Source: Fabrea salina | Lineage: Eukaryota > Ciliophora > Heterotrichea > Heterotrichida > Fabreidae | Length of the DNA stretch: 64,000 bases | NCBI GenBank assembly: GCA_022984795.1 | Contig: JALIHJ010000008.1 | Span: 124,001-188,000, forward strand | Reading direction: 5' to 3' | Shown: piece by piece, positions 51,499 through 59,764 of the stretch | Layout: each line of letters begins with the position of its first letter | Position numbering within the stretch: position 1 is the first letter of the stretch | Translations under genes and position numbers: made by a program | Notes under the pieces: generated by a model | What the model was told of the DNA's origin: nothing | Databases searched by the model: none | The model's input: only the letters and a program-made list of their open reading frames with translations

Positions 51499-54400
51499 AT
51501 GGAAGGATACACAGAAGTTTTCGTCTGGGGAGGAGACCACTTTGGACAACTAGGACTAAGTGGAAAGCAGTCAGGAAAGACATACTGTGTCCCAAGGTTC
51601 TGCAGTTTTAATATACTGATCAAAAAAGTAGCCTGCGGAGAAGAACATTCAGCATTCATTGCAACTTCAGGGCACGTTTACAGCATGGGAAACAACTCGG
51701 AAGGAAGACTAGGCTTAGGAAACAACTCTTTGAAGTCTTCGCCTTCGCCTTGCTTGGTAGAAGCACTTCACCCTTACAAGTGCGTGGACGTTGACTGTGG
51801 ATGGGGACATACACTTGCACTGACTTCAGAGGGAGAAGTGTTTTCTTGGGGCGTGGGGGAGTACGGAGCTCTTGGAATAAGAAGTACAGAGTCCCAGTGG
51901 GAACCTGCAAGAGTTCTTTCTCGTGCTAAAGGAGTTCAGATTGCATGTGGATCAAGACACAGTGTGATGGTTAGCTCAGACGGAAGGGCTTATGCTTGGG
52001 GAGCCGGTGAAGCTGGGCAACTAGGAAACGGAAGACGTGAAAGAGAACTGATTCCAACTGAAGTTGATATTAGAGAGAACGTTAGAAATGCAGCGGCTGG
52101 AATCTTCCACACTTTGTTGCTGACTAAGGGCGGAAAAGTGTTTAGCATGGGAGGGAACTCTTTTGGACAGTTAGGTACAGGAAACAAGAAAAGTTCGTGT
52201 GTGCCTGTAAGAGTTGAAGCTTTAGAAGGAATTTACATAGACAAAATAGCAAGTGGACACCACAGTGCTGCAATCAGCGAGAGAGGAGACCTGTTCATTT
52301 GGGGAACAGGAGTGTTTGGAGAGTACGTTTACCCTAGAAACATTAGTTCGTACTTCAAAGCAGGAGTCCAAGAAGTCGCAATAGGGGGTAACTTTGGGAT
52401 AGCTGTAGATGCTTCGTTTACTATCTATGCTTGGGGAGCAAACAACAACGGAGAACTAGGAGTAGGTGACTACGAAATTAGGGATGTTCCTAACCCAGTG
52501 ATCTCTTTAAAAGGAAAACAAGTTAGACAGATTTCTTGTGGAGGAAGCTTTGCAGTAGCTTTGGGGAACGACGTGTTCAACAAAAGAGCTGTGAGGTCAC
52601 AAACTCCCACAAGGTCAGTCAACAAAACCCAAAACTTAGAAGAAAGAAAGTCTTTTGACCACAGACGGAAAAAAGGAGCTTCAAGGGACTACAGCAGAGA
52701 AAGACCCACTCGGGACACCGACTTAATCACACACAAGTACGAAGAACTGGAACATAAGTACCAAGAAGAGCACCACAGAAGAGTAAGGGCAGAATCCAGA
52801 CTCGACCATGACGTTGTGAAGGGAAAATACGAGCAAGAAAACATCATAAGGCAACTCGAAGAGGAACTCCAAATGAAAAACTCAGAACTGCAGCACTTGC
52901 AAGAAAAGTTCAACGTAAAGTTCAGTGAAGTAACTAGTCTTGAAGAAAAACTTCACTTGAGGAATAACGAAATTCAGACTCTAGAAGACAAACTGAACCT
53001 TAGAAACAGCGAAATCCAGAACTTGGAGGATAACCTGAACTGGAGGATAAGTGAAGCCCAAGACAAAGAAAGCAGAATGAAAACTACCAGCAGTGAAATT
53101 AACAATCTCAAAGAAGAATTAAGAGAACTGAAGTACAGGCTAAACCAGTCAAACGAAGAAATAGAAGACCTGAACTACAAGCTTGAGGAAGAAAGGGAAT
53201 CTTACTCCAAAAACTACGAAGAAGCTAATAAAGAAATCAGGAACCTCAGTTACACCCTAGACCAAGAAAGGTCCAACTCCAAAAAACAACTTGAAGAGTC
53301 TTCTAAAGAAATGGAAAGACTCAGAAACCAAGTCCGGGAAAACCATGCTAAGTCTCAAGACCTCAACTACAGCTTGCAGCAGTTTTCTTTAGAGATTGAG
53401 CACCTTAAGCAGTCCCTCGAAGACTCCAAAAGTATGAATTTTGAACTTTCTAAAGAAAACGAAACACTTAAAAAAGAACTTGAAGAAACCCTGAGGGAGT
53501 CTGAAAAGCACTCAAGGGAGTCTAAAAGACTAAACGAAGAACTAAGAAGGCTGGAGTCTTCTTACAGCACCTTTAAGTCAAGTGCCAACACTGAAAAGCT
53601 AAAAGCAGACGAAGAAATTAAACTCCAGAAAGGAAAGCTCACTGACGAAATATACTACTACAAAAGCTTGCTTGAAGAAGAAAAACAAAAGTCCTGGAAA
53701 CTCCAAGAAGAACTAGAACTAACCAAGCAAGACAACCACAGACTCCAAAATGAAGTTGGCAGAGTCACTGAAAACCTTAGAGTAACTGAAGACAACCTGT
53801 CCTACTCCAACAACGTAAACGAATCTTTAAGCAGTGAAAACAAAAGCCTTTCCTCAGAACTAAGAAGTGCCAACAGCACTATTGACCAACTTAAAGAAAA
53901 AATTAACTACTTCAATGGCGAAATTGAAAGACTCAACTCCTTGCTCCAAGACTACAACGCTAAAAACGACTCCTCTTCTATGGACATAGCTGACCTTACC
54001 AAAGAAAACAACTACTTAAAACAAATCACAGACGACTTGCAGTACAAACTAGAAAAAGCCAACTATGAAGGTTCCCAGTACTCCTCTGAAACAGAGAACC
54101 TCAAACTCATGATAAAGGACTGGGAACAAAAGTACAATAACTTGCTGGAAGAAAATAGAGCCCTAGAACACAAGTACTCAGAACTCGAAAACAAAAATGC
54201 AGACTTGTTCAACAACTTGCAAAGGGAACTTTCCCAAAGAGCTAGGGAGTACAGAGATAGAACTATGAGCATGCTCCACACTCCTAACAGACCCTCTGCA
54301 CCTATTGGACAGCCTTCCCCTGGGTTAACAGCTAAGCGCGAAGCTAGCAGAAGTGCCACGCCTGACCCATATGCTAACTCAACAGCTTCTCGTCTTTTGA

Positions 54401-54597
54401 ACGTACTTGAAAGCTCCTCTCCAGACAAAAGGTCACCAGAAAAACGTATTAACACGCAGTCGGACTTCATGACAGAACCAAGGATATCCGTTACACCTAA
54501 GCACGGACCTATTCGCGACAGAATTGCTAATTTGCTCCAAAACAAATCTGCCATTGAAAGCCGGATTCGGGAACTTGAAGCAAGCCCAGGAGCTTAA
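51499..54597 (+). CDS. RCC1-repeat protein with long coiled coil
   Basis: A 1032-residue product. Residues about 1-360 form a seven-bladed RCC1/UVR8-type propeller. Its repeats read VFVWGGDHFGQLGL, VYSMGNNSEGRLGLGN, VFSWGVGEYGALG, AYAWGAGEAGQLGNG, VFSMGGNSFGQLGTGN, LFIWGTGVFGEY and IYAWGANNNGELGVGD. After a basic linker (about 360-415) comes a roughly 500-residue coiled coil (to about 935) with repeats such as LRNNEIQTLEDKLNLRNSEIQ. A Ser/Pro/Arg-rich tail ends with a short helix. The propeller could bind a GTPase or act as a scaffold; no exchange activity can be claimed. Similar RCC1 plus coiled-coil proteins occur at ciliate and algal basal bodies, which is inference. Confidence 0.85.
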   Translation: MEGYTEVFVWGGDHFGQLGLSGKQSGKTYCVPRFCSFNILIKKVACGEEHSAFIATSGHVYSMGNNSEGRLGLGNNSLKSSPSPCLVEALHPYKCVDVDCGWGHTLALTSEGEVFSWGVGEYGALGIRSTESQWEPARVLSRAKGVQIACGSRHSVMVSSDGRAYAWGAGEAGQLGNGRRERELIPTEVDIRENVRNAAAGIFHTLLLTKGGKVFSMGGNSFGQLGTGNKKSSCVPVRVEALEGIYIDKIASGHHSAAISERGDLFIWGTGVFGEYVYPRNISSYFKAGVQEVAIGGNFGIAVDASFTIYAWGANNNGELGVGDYEIRDVPNPVISLKGKQVRQISCGGSFAVALGNDVFNKRAVRSQTPTRSVNKTQNLEERKSFDHRRKKGASRDYSRERPTRDTDLITHKYEELEHKYQEEHHRRVRAESRLDHDVVKGKYEQENIIRQLEEELQMKNSELQHLQEKFNVKFSEVTSLEEKLHLRNNEIQTLEDKLNLRNSEIQNLEDNLNWRISEAQDKESRMKTTSSEINNLKEELRELKYRLNQSNEEIEDLNYKLEEERESYSKNYEEANKEIRNLSYTLDQERSNSKKQLEESSKEMERLRNQVRENHAKSQDLNYSLQQFSLEIEHLKQSLEDSKSMNFELSKENETLKKELEETLRESEKHSRESKRLNEELRRLESSYSTFKSSANTEKLKADEEIKLQKGKLTDEIYYYKSLLEEEKQKSWKLQEELELTKQDNHRLQNEVGRVTENLRVTEDNLSYSNNVNESLSSENKSLSSELRSANSTIDQLKEKINYFNGEIERLNSLLQDYNAKNDSSSMDIADLTKENNYLKQITDDLQYKLEKANYEGSQYSSETENLKLMIKDWEQKYNNLLEENRALEHKYSELENKNADLFNNLQRELSQRAREYRDRTMSMLHTPNRPSAPIGQPSPGLTAKREASRSATPDPYANSTASRLLNVLESSSPDKRSPEKRINTQSDFMTEPRISVTPKHGPIRDRIANLLQNKSAIESRIRELEASPGA

Positions 54598-54620
54598 TAT
54601 AAATACTTGATAACTTAAAA

Positions 54621-55241
54621 ATGGTAATTTGGTTATTGGGCTTGTTTATCTGGGGAACTTCAGGACTGCACTTTTACTTACAAGAGAAACACGAAAAGTG
54701 TTTTATGATAGACGTGCCTGGTGGAGCAGTGGTGCTAGGAATCTACAACTTGCTGGACCCCCCTTCGGAATCCCAACCCACTGAAGGCGTGATTATTAAA
54801 GTTTACGATACCAAAAAAAACATTATGCTAGAAAGGCTAGCTAGGGAGAAGGGAAAGTTTTCTTTCACGACTTCTGAAAGAGGACAGCACAGAACTTGCA
54901 TGATCCCAACTTCTTCTTCTTGGTTCAGCAACAAAAAGGTCCGCTTTGAACTTAGTCTGGAAAACACCCACGAAGAAGTTAGTCACGAGCACTTAGCCCA
55001 AAAAGAACACATCACTCACCTCCAAGAAATCGTGAACGGAGTCAACGACCGCTTAGGCGACATAGTTAAAATGCAGGAGTACTCCAGAGAAAAAGAAGCC
55101 GAGTTCAAGGACGAAAGTGAAGAAATCAACGCTAGAATTATGTACTTCACTATTTTCCAAACCCTCATCATTGCTGGTTCTGGGGCTTGGCAGATATGGA
55201 GTTTGAGGAATTTCTTTATTTCTAGGAAAATCTTAACCTAA
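54621..55241 (+). CDS. p24/emp24 (TMED) family cargo receptor
   Basis: p24 proteins cycle between ER and Golgi in COPI/COPII vesicles and help sort GPI-anchored cargo. The 206-residue product has all parts: a signal peptide (VIWLLGLFIWGTSG), a GOLD domain (about 16-115) with its two Cys (EKCFMID, HRTCMI), a coiled region (about 125-170) and a membrane helix (about 176-195). The short cytosolic tail LRNFFISRKILT keeps the FF pair but lacks a C-terminal dilysine. Subfamily is not assignable. The last nine bases overlap the 3' end of the convergent uL29m gene. Confidence 0.92.
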   Translation: MVIWLLGLFIWGTSGLHFYLQEKHEKCFMIDVPGGAVVLGIYNLLDPPSESQPTEGVIIKVYDTKKNIMLERLAREKGKFSFTTSERGQHRTCMIPTSSSWFSNKKVRFELSLENTHEEVSHEHLAQKEHITHLQEIVNGVNDRLGDIVKMQEYSREKEAEFKDESEEINARIMYFTIFQTLIIAGSGAWQIWSLRNFFISRKILT

Positions 55242-55859
55242 ATGATTAGTTATTCCTTTTTCTTTGAGTTTGGCACCTACGAATCGCAGTTCTTTGATAA
55301 AGTCTTCTTTGGCTTGCTTAGCCATCTTGCCGTACTGTTCTTTGATAGCACCTCTTCTCCGGCGATTATTCATGTACTTCCAGTTAGGTATGTTAGCAAT
55401 GGCTTCTTTTCGTTTTTGAGTCTGGATAATTTGTTCTTCTGTGAGGTTTTTTTCTTTCTTTTCCTTGGGAGGAGCAGGGGGAGTGTTAGCTGCTTTGTAC
55501 TCTTCTTCTAGTTGTTGCCAGTACTTCTCTCGGGCAAGTTCTCTTTCTCTAAGTACAGTCAAAATTCTAGCCATAGACTGGTTGACTTTCTTTTTCCTGT
55601 CTTGAGGACCTGCTGGGTTCTTGTTTTGGCGTCTGAGTTGCGCGTCCGAAAGCAGTACGTTTCGCTCTTTGAGGAGCACGTACCACAGTTTGTGGAGGTC
55701 TTCGTCAGACTTAAGACGTAGTAGTTGGGCTGGCCAGGCTTTGCCTGAAGTAACTTGCTGTTCTTTAAGTTCTTCAGCTGTTTCTGTGAAATCAGCTGCC
55801 CTTATGCCTCCTCCTATTAGTTTTTGGGCAAATCCTCTTAGGCCTCTGCAAACTAGCAT
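55233..55859 (-). CDS. MRPL47: Mitochondrial ribosomal protein uL29m (MRPL47)
   Basis: A large-subunit protein of the mitochondrial ribosome near the exit tunnel. The 208-residue product has an Arg-containing N-terminal presequence (MLVCRGLRGFAQKLIGGGI). The MRP-L47 signature follows at about 38-75: GKAWPAQLLRLKSDEDLHKL followed by WYVLLKERNVLLSD. A long charged helix and a basic C-terminal extension come after. It begins 4 bp after the stop of the coiled-coil gene on the same strand, and its stop codon lies inside the convergent p24 coding end (9-bp antisense overlap). Confidence 0.92.
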   Translation of the reverse strand: MLVCRGLRGFAQKLIGGGIRAADFTETAEELKEQQVTSGKAWPAQLLRLKSDEDLHKLWYVLLKERNVLLSDAQLRRQNKNPAGPQDRKKKVNQSMARILTVLRERELAREKYWQQLEEEYKAANTPPAPPKEKKEKNLTEEQIIQTQKRKEAIANIPNWKYMNNRRRRGAIKEQYGKMAKQAKEDFIKELRFVGAKLKEKGITNHLG

Positions 55860-55863
55860 ATTT

Positions 55864-57276
55864 TTAAAACTGGTTTAAGTATTTTTTAATTTGGTTAAAC
55901 TTGGCATTGAGTGACTCCTTTGTTTTGCTGATGTACTCAGAAGAGTCAGCAGGACTGGACTCAACCGACAAGGAAATGTTTTTTGACTGAAGAGACTTGA
56001 TTTTGTTCAGGATTTTTTCTTTGCGTTTTCTGCTGGACATTTCGGCTTTTTCAAGGTTTTCGAGTTGGTTGTTTTTTTTTATTTGCCTTTTTTCTTTAGA
56101 AATGGTTTTTTCTATTTCTTTCTGTCTTTTCCTTGAGGATAGTTTTTCTTTAACCATCATTTCTTTTTCTCTCAATTGTCTTTCTCTTGCCAAGTGTTCT
56201 TTTTTCTGCATTTTAAGTGCTTTTAGGTGTTTTTCTTGTTTGGTTAAGTTGTTTTTGCTTGTTTTTTGGATGCTTTTTTCTAGGTAGTCTTTGCGTAATT
56301 TTTCGTGGTGTTTGTATTCGTCGTGCAGGCTTTTGATTTTCTGCATAGTTTGGTCTTCTTCTGTTCTTTTAACTTTAATGATTCTGGAAGCTTGCATTGA
56401 GGCGTCCATAGAAATATCGTTAAGAAACTTTTGGGCTCTTTCAGTGCCTTCGTTTAGTTTTTGGTAGATTTCATCAAGTCTTTCTTCAGTGTCGTCGTGT
56501 TCTTCTAAGATCACCTTCTTTTCGTGACTCATGGTGCTGTAGCTCTTTTCTTGCCTTGAAAGGTCTCTTGGAAGGTCTGTTAGTTCTTTACTTTTGCTTT
56601 CTTGGAACTGTTTTCTGATTTCGCGTCTTTCTTTCCTTTCGATTTCTTGGTACTTCTTTAAAAGCAGTTCGTTCCTTTTAACTTCTCTTTCTTGGAATGC
56701 TTTTTGTCTTTTTTCAGCTTCGAGTTTCTTCATCTTAAGGGCTTCTAGGCTCTTCTTTTCTTTATCTCTGATTTTTTCAATTTTGATTTTCAAATCGCTC
56801 ATGAATTGGTTGGCTGCGTTGTTGTAAGCTACGGCTCTGCGCTTGGCGTTTTCTTTTCTTTTCGAGTAAGCTGAAAAAGAAGTCTTCTTCACGTAGGGAG
56901 AGTCTGAATCTCTCTGGTCTACTGAGTTGCTTCTGCGTATGCGTGAAACTTCAGGTTCTGGTTCTTTTGGGTCGGTTTGGAGTTTCTTTTTTTTAAGTTG
57001 TTTGATGACTTGCACAAGTTTTTTGTTTCTGCGTTGTTCGAAGTTACTGAACCGCATGTCCCTTACTTGGTCCAGCACTTCTTTTCCTCCGAACTCTTCC
57101 TTGGACTTTGGAGCTAGTTCGCTGATTTTTATACTTAACTCGTTGCAAACTTCATTTAAAGTAGTTACTATTTGCTTGCTTCCAAAATAAACAAGCAAGT
57201 TTAGGTACTTGCCCCCTAAGTTCCTTGCTGTCTCTTTTAGAGAGTTCAGTATTTCTAAGTTGAGTCCTTTCTTCAT
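55864..57276 (-). CDS. Coiled-coil protein of unknown function
   Basis: A 470-residue product. The first 65 residues look like a small globular or helical domain (LNSLKETARNLGGKYLNLLV, then GSKQIVTTLNEVC). From about 70 on it is almost entirely Lys/Glu/Arg-rich coiled coil (for example KIRDKEKKSLEALKMKKLE, RERQLREKEMMVKEKLSS). Composition fits a cytoskeletal or basal-body component; no family is recognised. Its start is 29 bp from the divergent REEP-like gene, and its stop is 4 bp from the next start on the same strand. Confidence 0.75.
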   Translation of the reverse strand: MKKGLNLEILNSLKETARNLGGKYLNLLVYFGSKQIVTTLNEVCNELSIKISELAPKSKEEFGGKEVLDQVRDMRFSNFEQRRNKKLVQVIKQLKKKKLQTDPKEPEPEVSRIRRSNSVDQRDSDSPYVKKTSFSAYSKRKENAKRRAVAYNNAANQFMSDLKIKIEKIRDKEKKSLEALKMKKLEAEKRQKAFQEREVKRNELLLKKYQEIERKERREIRKQFQESKSKELTDLPRDLSRQEKSYSTMSHEKKVILEEHDDTEERLDEIYQKLNEGTERAQKFLNDISMDASMQASRIIKVKRTEEDQTMQKIKSLHDEYKHHEKLRKDYLEKSIQKTSKNNLTKQEKHLKALKMQKKEHLARERQLREKEMMVKEKLSSRKRQKEIEKTISKEKRQIKKNNQLENLEKAEMSSRKRKEKILNKIKSLQSKNISLSVESSPADSSEYISKTKESLNAKFNQIKKYLNQF

Positions 57277-57305
57277 TTAACAGTAATTAAATATTCTTAT
57301 AAACA
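57277..57305. promoter_or_regulatory. 29-bp bidirectional spacer
   Basis: This lies between divergent ATGs at 57276 (-) and 57306 (+). It contains TTAAATATTCTTATAA, with TTATAA four bases before the plus-strand ATG. Confidence 0.55.
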
Positions 57306-58274
57306 ATGAATGAGTTATTGAAGTACTCAATTGATGCTGCCGAACTGTTGCTTGTCTGGTGCGTTCCTATTCACAAAACAATCAAGCACCCTAAAAGCTA
57401 CCTATATTACTGGCTAACTATACTGCTCTTGTACTTTTGTGAACTTTACCTGGACTATGCATACTTCCAAACTTTAACTTACCGCTTGGTAAAGCTGCTA
57501 GGAATAGCGCTGGTTTTATCAAACTACCCCAAAAGCTTGATTTTGAACTTCTTAAAAAAGTCCCAAATGATTTCGCTCTTCCAAAGAACTTTAATAAGGC
57601 TGAACTCCGAAGACTCTTTTTGTGTGCACGCAGAATTGCTTAAAGACCACACTCCACTTGAAAAACTCCAGCAAGAATTCCACGACTGGGCCAGTGTTCC
57701 TGAAACAGTAGCTAGCCTAACAGCTTCCCACATCGGCATGAAGTTTTCTGAACACAAAGTCAAGAATCCTCAAGAAGTACTTTCTGTTTTGCCAGACTTA
57801 GTTGAGCTTGTACAATCTGTCCAAGTTCACTACAGAGACAATGCATTGCTTGCACTTTACTTTTCAGCAGAAACACTGCCTGAGGTTGCTTCAAGTCTAT
57901 TCACAACTCATGGGTTTGGCTTTTTAGACAAATGCTTAACTGACAACAGAAACATAGTAAAGTCCACAGCAGTTAAACTTTCCAGTTTAATGTACAAAGA
58001 CAATTTCAACGCCAAACAGCAGTTTTTAAGCTACAAAAAAGTCTTCTGCGACTTAATCAGCTGCAAAGACATTATGATTGTTTCAGAAGCTATAGAGAAC
58101 TTAGTTAAGTTGCTTTACATACAGAAATATGAGTCCATTTTCCTGCCTTCCGTAGTTGCTATGCAGCAAGACCTTACCAAAGCCCTTAAGTCGGCCCGAA
58201 AGAACTTTGGAAAACACTCTGAAATAAAAGACCATCTTGAAACTCTAGAAGACATTCTTAAGCAAGTTAATTAA
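57306..58274 (+). CDS. REEP/TB2/DP1-like membrane protein with helical-repeat tail
   Basis: A 322-residue product. The N-terminal 80 residues resemble the TB2/DP1/HVA22 (REEP) reticulon-type hairpin: VWCVPIHKTIKHPKSYLYYW with hydrophobic TILLLYFCELYLDYAYF and VKLLGIALVLSNYPKS. These proteins bend ER membranes. The C-terminal 200 residues are soluble and helical, with ARM/HEAT-like segments (LPDLVELVQSVQVHYRDNALL, KSTAVKLSSLMYKDN, VSEAIENLVKLLYI). The assignment of the hairpin is moderate and that of the repeats tentative. The stop is one base from the stop of the convergent gene. Confidence 0.65.
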   Translation: MNELLKYSIDAAELLLVWCVPIHKTIKHPKSYLYYWLTILLLYFCELYLDYAYFQTLTYRLVKLLGIALVLSNYPKSLILNFLKKSQMISLFQRTLIRLNSEDSFCVHAELLKDHTPLEKLQQEFHDWASVPETVASLTASHIGMKFSEHKVKNPQEVLSVLPDLVELVQSVQVHYRDNALLALYFSAETLPEVASSLFTTHGFGFLDKCLTDNRNIVKSTAVKLSSLMYKDNFNAKQQFLSYKKVFCDLISCKDIMIVSEAIENLVKLLYIQKYESIFLPSVVAMQQDLTKALKSARKNFGKHSEIKDHLETLEDILKQVN

Positions 58275-58275
58275 A

Positions 58276-59722
58276 CTACTCACTCATAGCTGATTTGCTT
58301 AGGTTGATTTTGCTAGCACTAGCACTTCTCCCAGTGTACTGCTTTAACTTATCTTGTGCAGCTTTGGACTCAGGAGCACTTCTGAGTGCTTGTAAAGCTT
58401 CTTTGAGTTTGCACTTTTCAATAGCTTCGAGTTGTCTTTTGTCTCGTTTAAGGTTGACCAAAGCTTCTTTTTCTTCTTTCAAAGCCTGGATTCTTTTAGC
58501 GTCATAAACTTGTTTTTCGAGTATTTTGTTGCGTTTGTAATTCCTGATTATTACTTACAAGAAAGTTTTGTTTTTTTTTGATAGCTGACTGGACATACTC
58601 GTCTTTGAGTTTGGAAAATTCTTGTTTGAGTTCTGCTTCTTTGCGTTGGTTTTGTTGTTTTAGGTGGAGGACTTTGTCGATGGCTTTTATTTTGGTTTCG
58701 ATGGCTTTGGCTTTTTTCTTTTGGTTGTCTTCTTTTTCCCTAAGTTTTTGTTGAACTAAGTTTTTTCTTTCTTGTTGTTTTTGTTTTAGGGATTCTTTTT
58801 CCTTTTCTTGTTTTTGCAAGTAAGAGTTCCTTCTTTTCTCTACTTTGTTGAACTTCTCAATTATTTTGGAAGCCCGTTCGTAGTCAGGAGTTTCTTCTTC
58901 TTTTTTGAAGAATGAGTTTGCTTTGCTTTGGAGTCGCGAAGCCTTGTTCTTTTTGCTTTGCATGTTGTTTTCATGGATTTGTTTGGATTTTTGGAGTTTT
59001 TCTTCTATGTGGGCTAGTTTCATTTGTAACTCTGCCTCGAGTTGTTGTTCTCTTACAGCCCTGAAGTTAAAGGCTTCTTTGTGTCTGTCCTTGGGGGTTT
59101 GTTCCTGGGACTTGGTGGTGTGTCTTTTGTTAGACAAAAATCTTTTTTGAGGACTTGGAGTGACTGAGGTTTTTTGGAGTCTCCTCATCATAGCAGCTTC
59201 GTCTTTCCTTAGTTTTTCTAAGTTGGATTTTTGTTTGTCTTCTAGTTCTTTTAGTTTTTTCTTTTTGACGTTTTCCATTTGTTGGAGCTTTTCTTTAGCT
59301 TTATTTCTTTTTGAGATCCTTTCTTCGATAGCTTTGTTCTGGGATTCTTGAGTCTCGATTTCGTTGATGGTTGTCACAAGCAGGTCTTTGTGTTTTTGTT
59401 TGATTTTTTGTATGCTGGCTTCTGATTCCTCTTTAACTCTTATCCTCTCAGTGCTGTTTATTTGTGAAAAGTTTAGGTCTCTGGAGTTAATGAACGAGTT
59501 GAAGCGTGGTTTGCTTTCTTTGATGAAGGTTTTTATCTGTTCAATGTTGTTCATAAGATTTCTTCTGTGGAACTCAAATCTCAGTTGTTTCTTTTCATAA
59601 CTGACTTCAGGGCCTCCGAACTCTTCTAGGTTTTTGAACTCTAGTTCTTCTGGCTGTAGGTCTAAAGCTTTCATTGCTTCTTTTACATCCTTTTTGTTCA
59701 AGTCCAAAGCGTATTTACCCAT
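58276..59722 (-). CDS. Coiled-coil protein with one intron and a frame break near its 3' end
   Basis: From ATG 59722 the frame encodes about 400 residues of nearly continuous Lys/Glu/Gln coiled coil after an N-terminal segment (about 1-75). It carries a 15-nt intron at 58544-58558 and then meets TGA at 58502-58504. A second coiled-coil frame, shifted by one base and lacking its own ATG, runs from about 58543 down to TAG 58276-58278 (AKRIQALKEEKEALVNLKRD). The two are probably one gene. Either the A9 homopolymer at 58567-58575 carries an extra base in the assembly, or ribosomes shift +1 at the TTA-TGA site, or the last part is a separate remnant. No family was recognised. Confidence 0.65.
58544..58558 (-). 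other. 15-nt spliceosomal intron
   Basis: Minus-strand GTAAGTAATAATCAG, A at position 10. It contains a stop in the shifted frame used downstream, but none in the frame used upstream. Confidence 0.7.
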
Positions 59723-59764
59723 TTTGCAAATTATTTAAATGCTTACAGTTAAATCTTCTATTAA

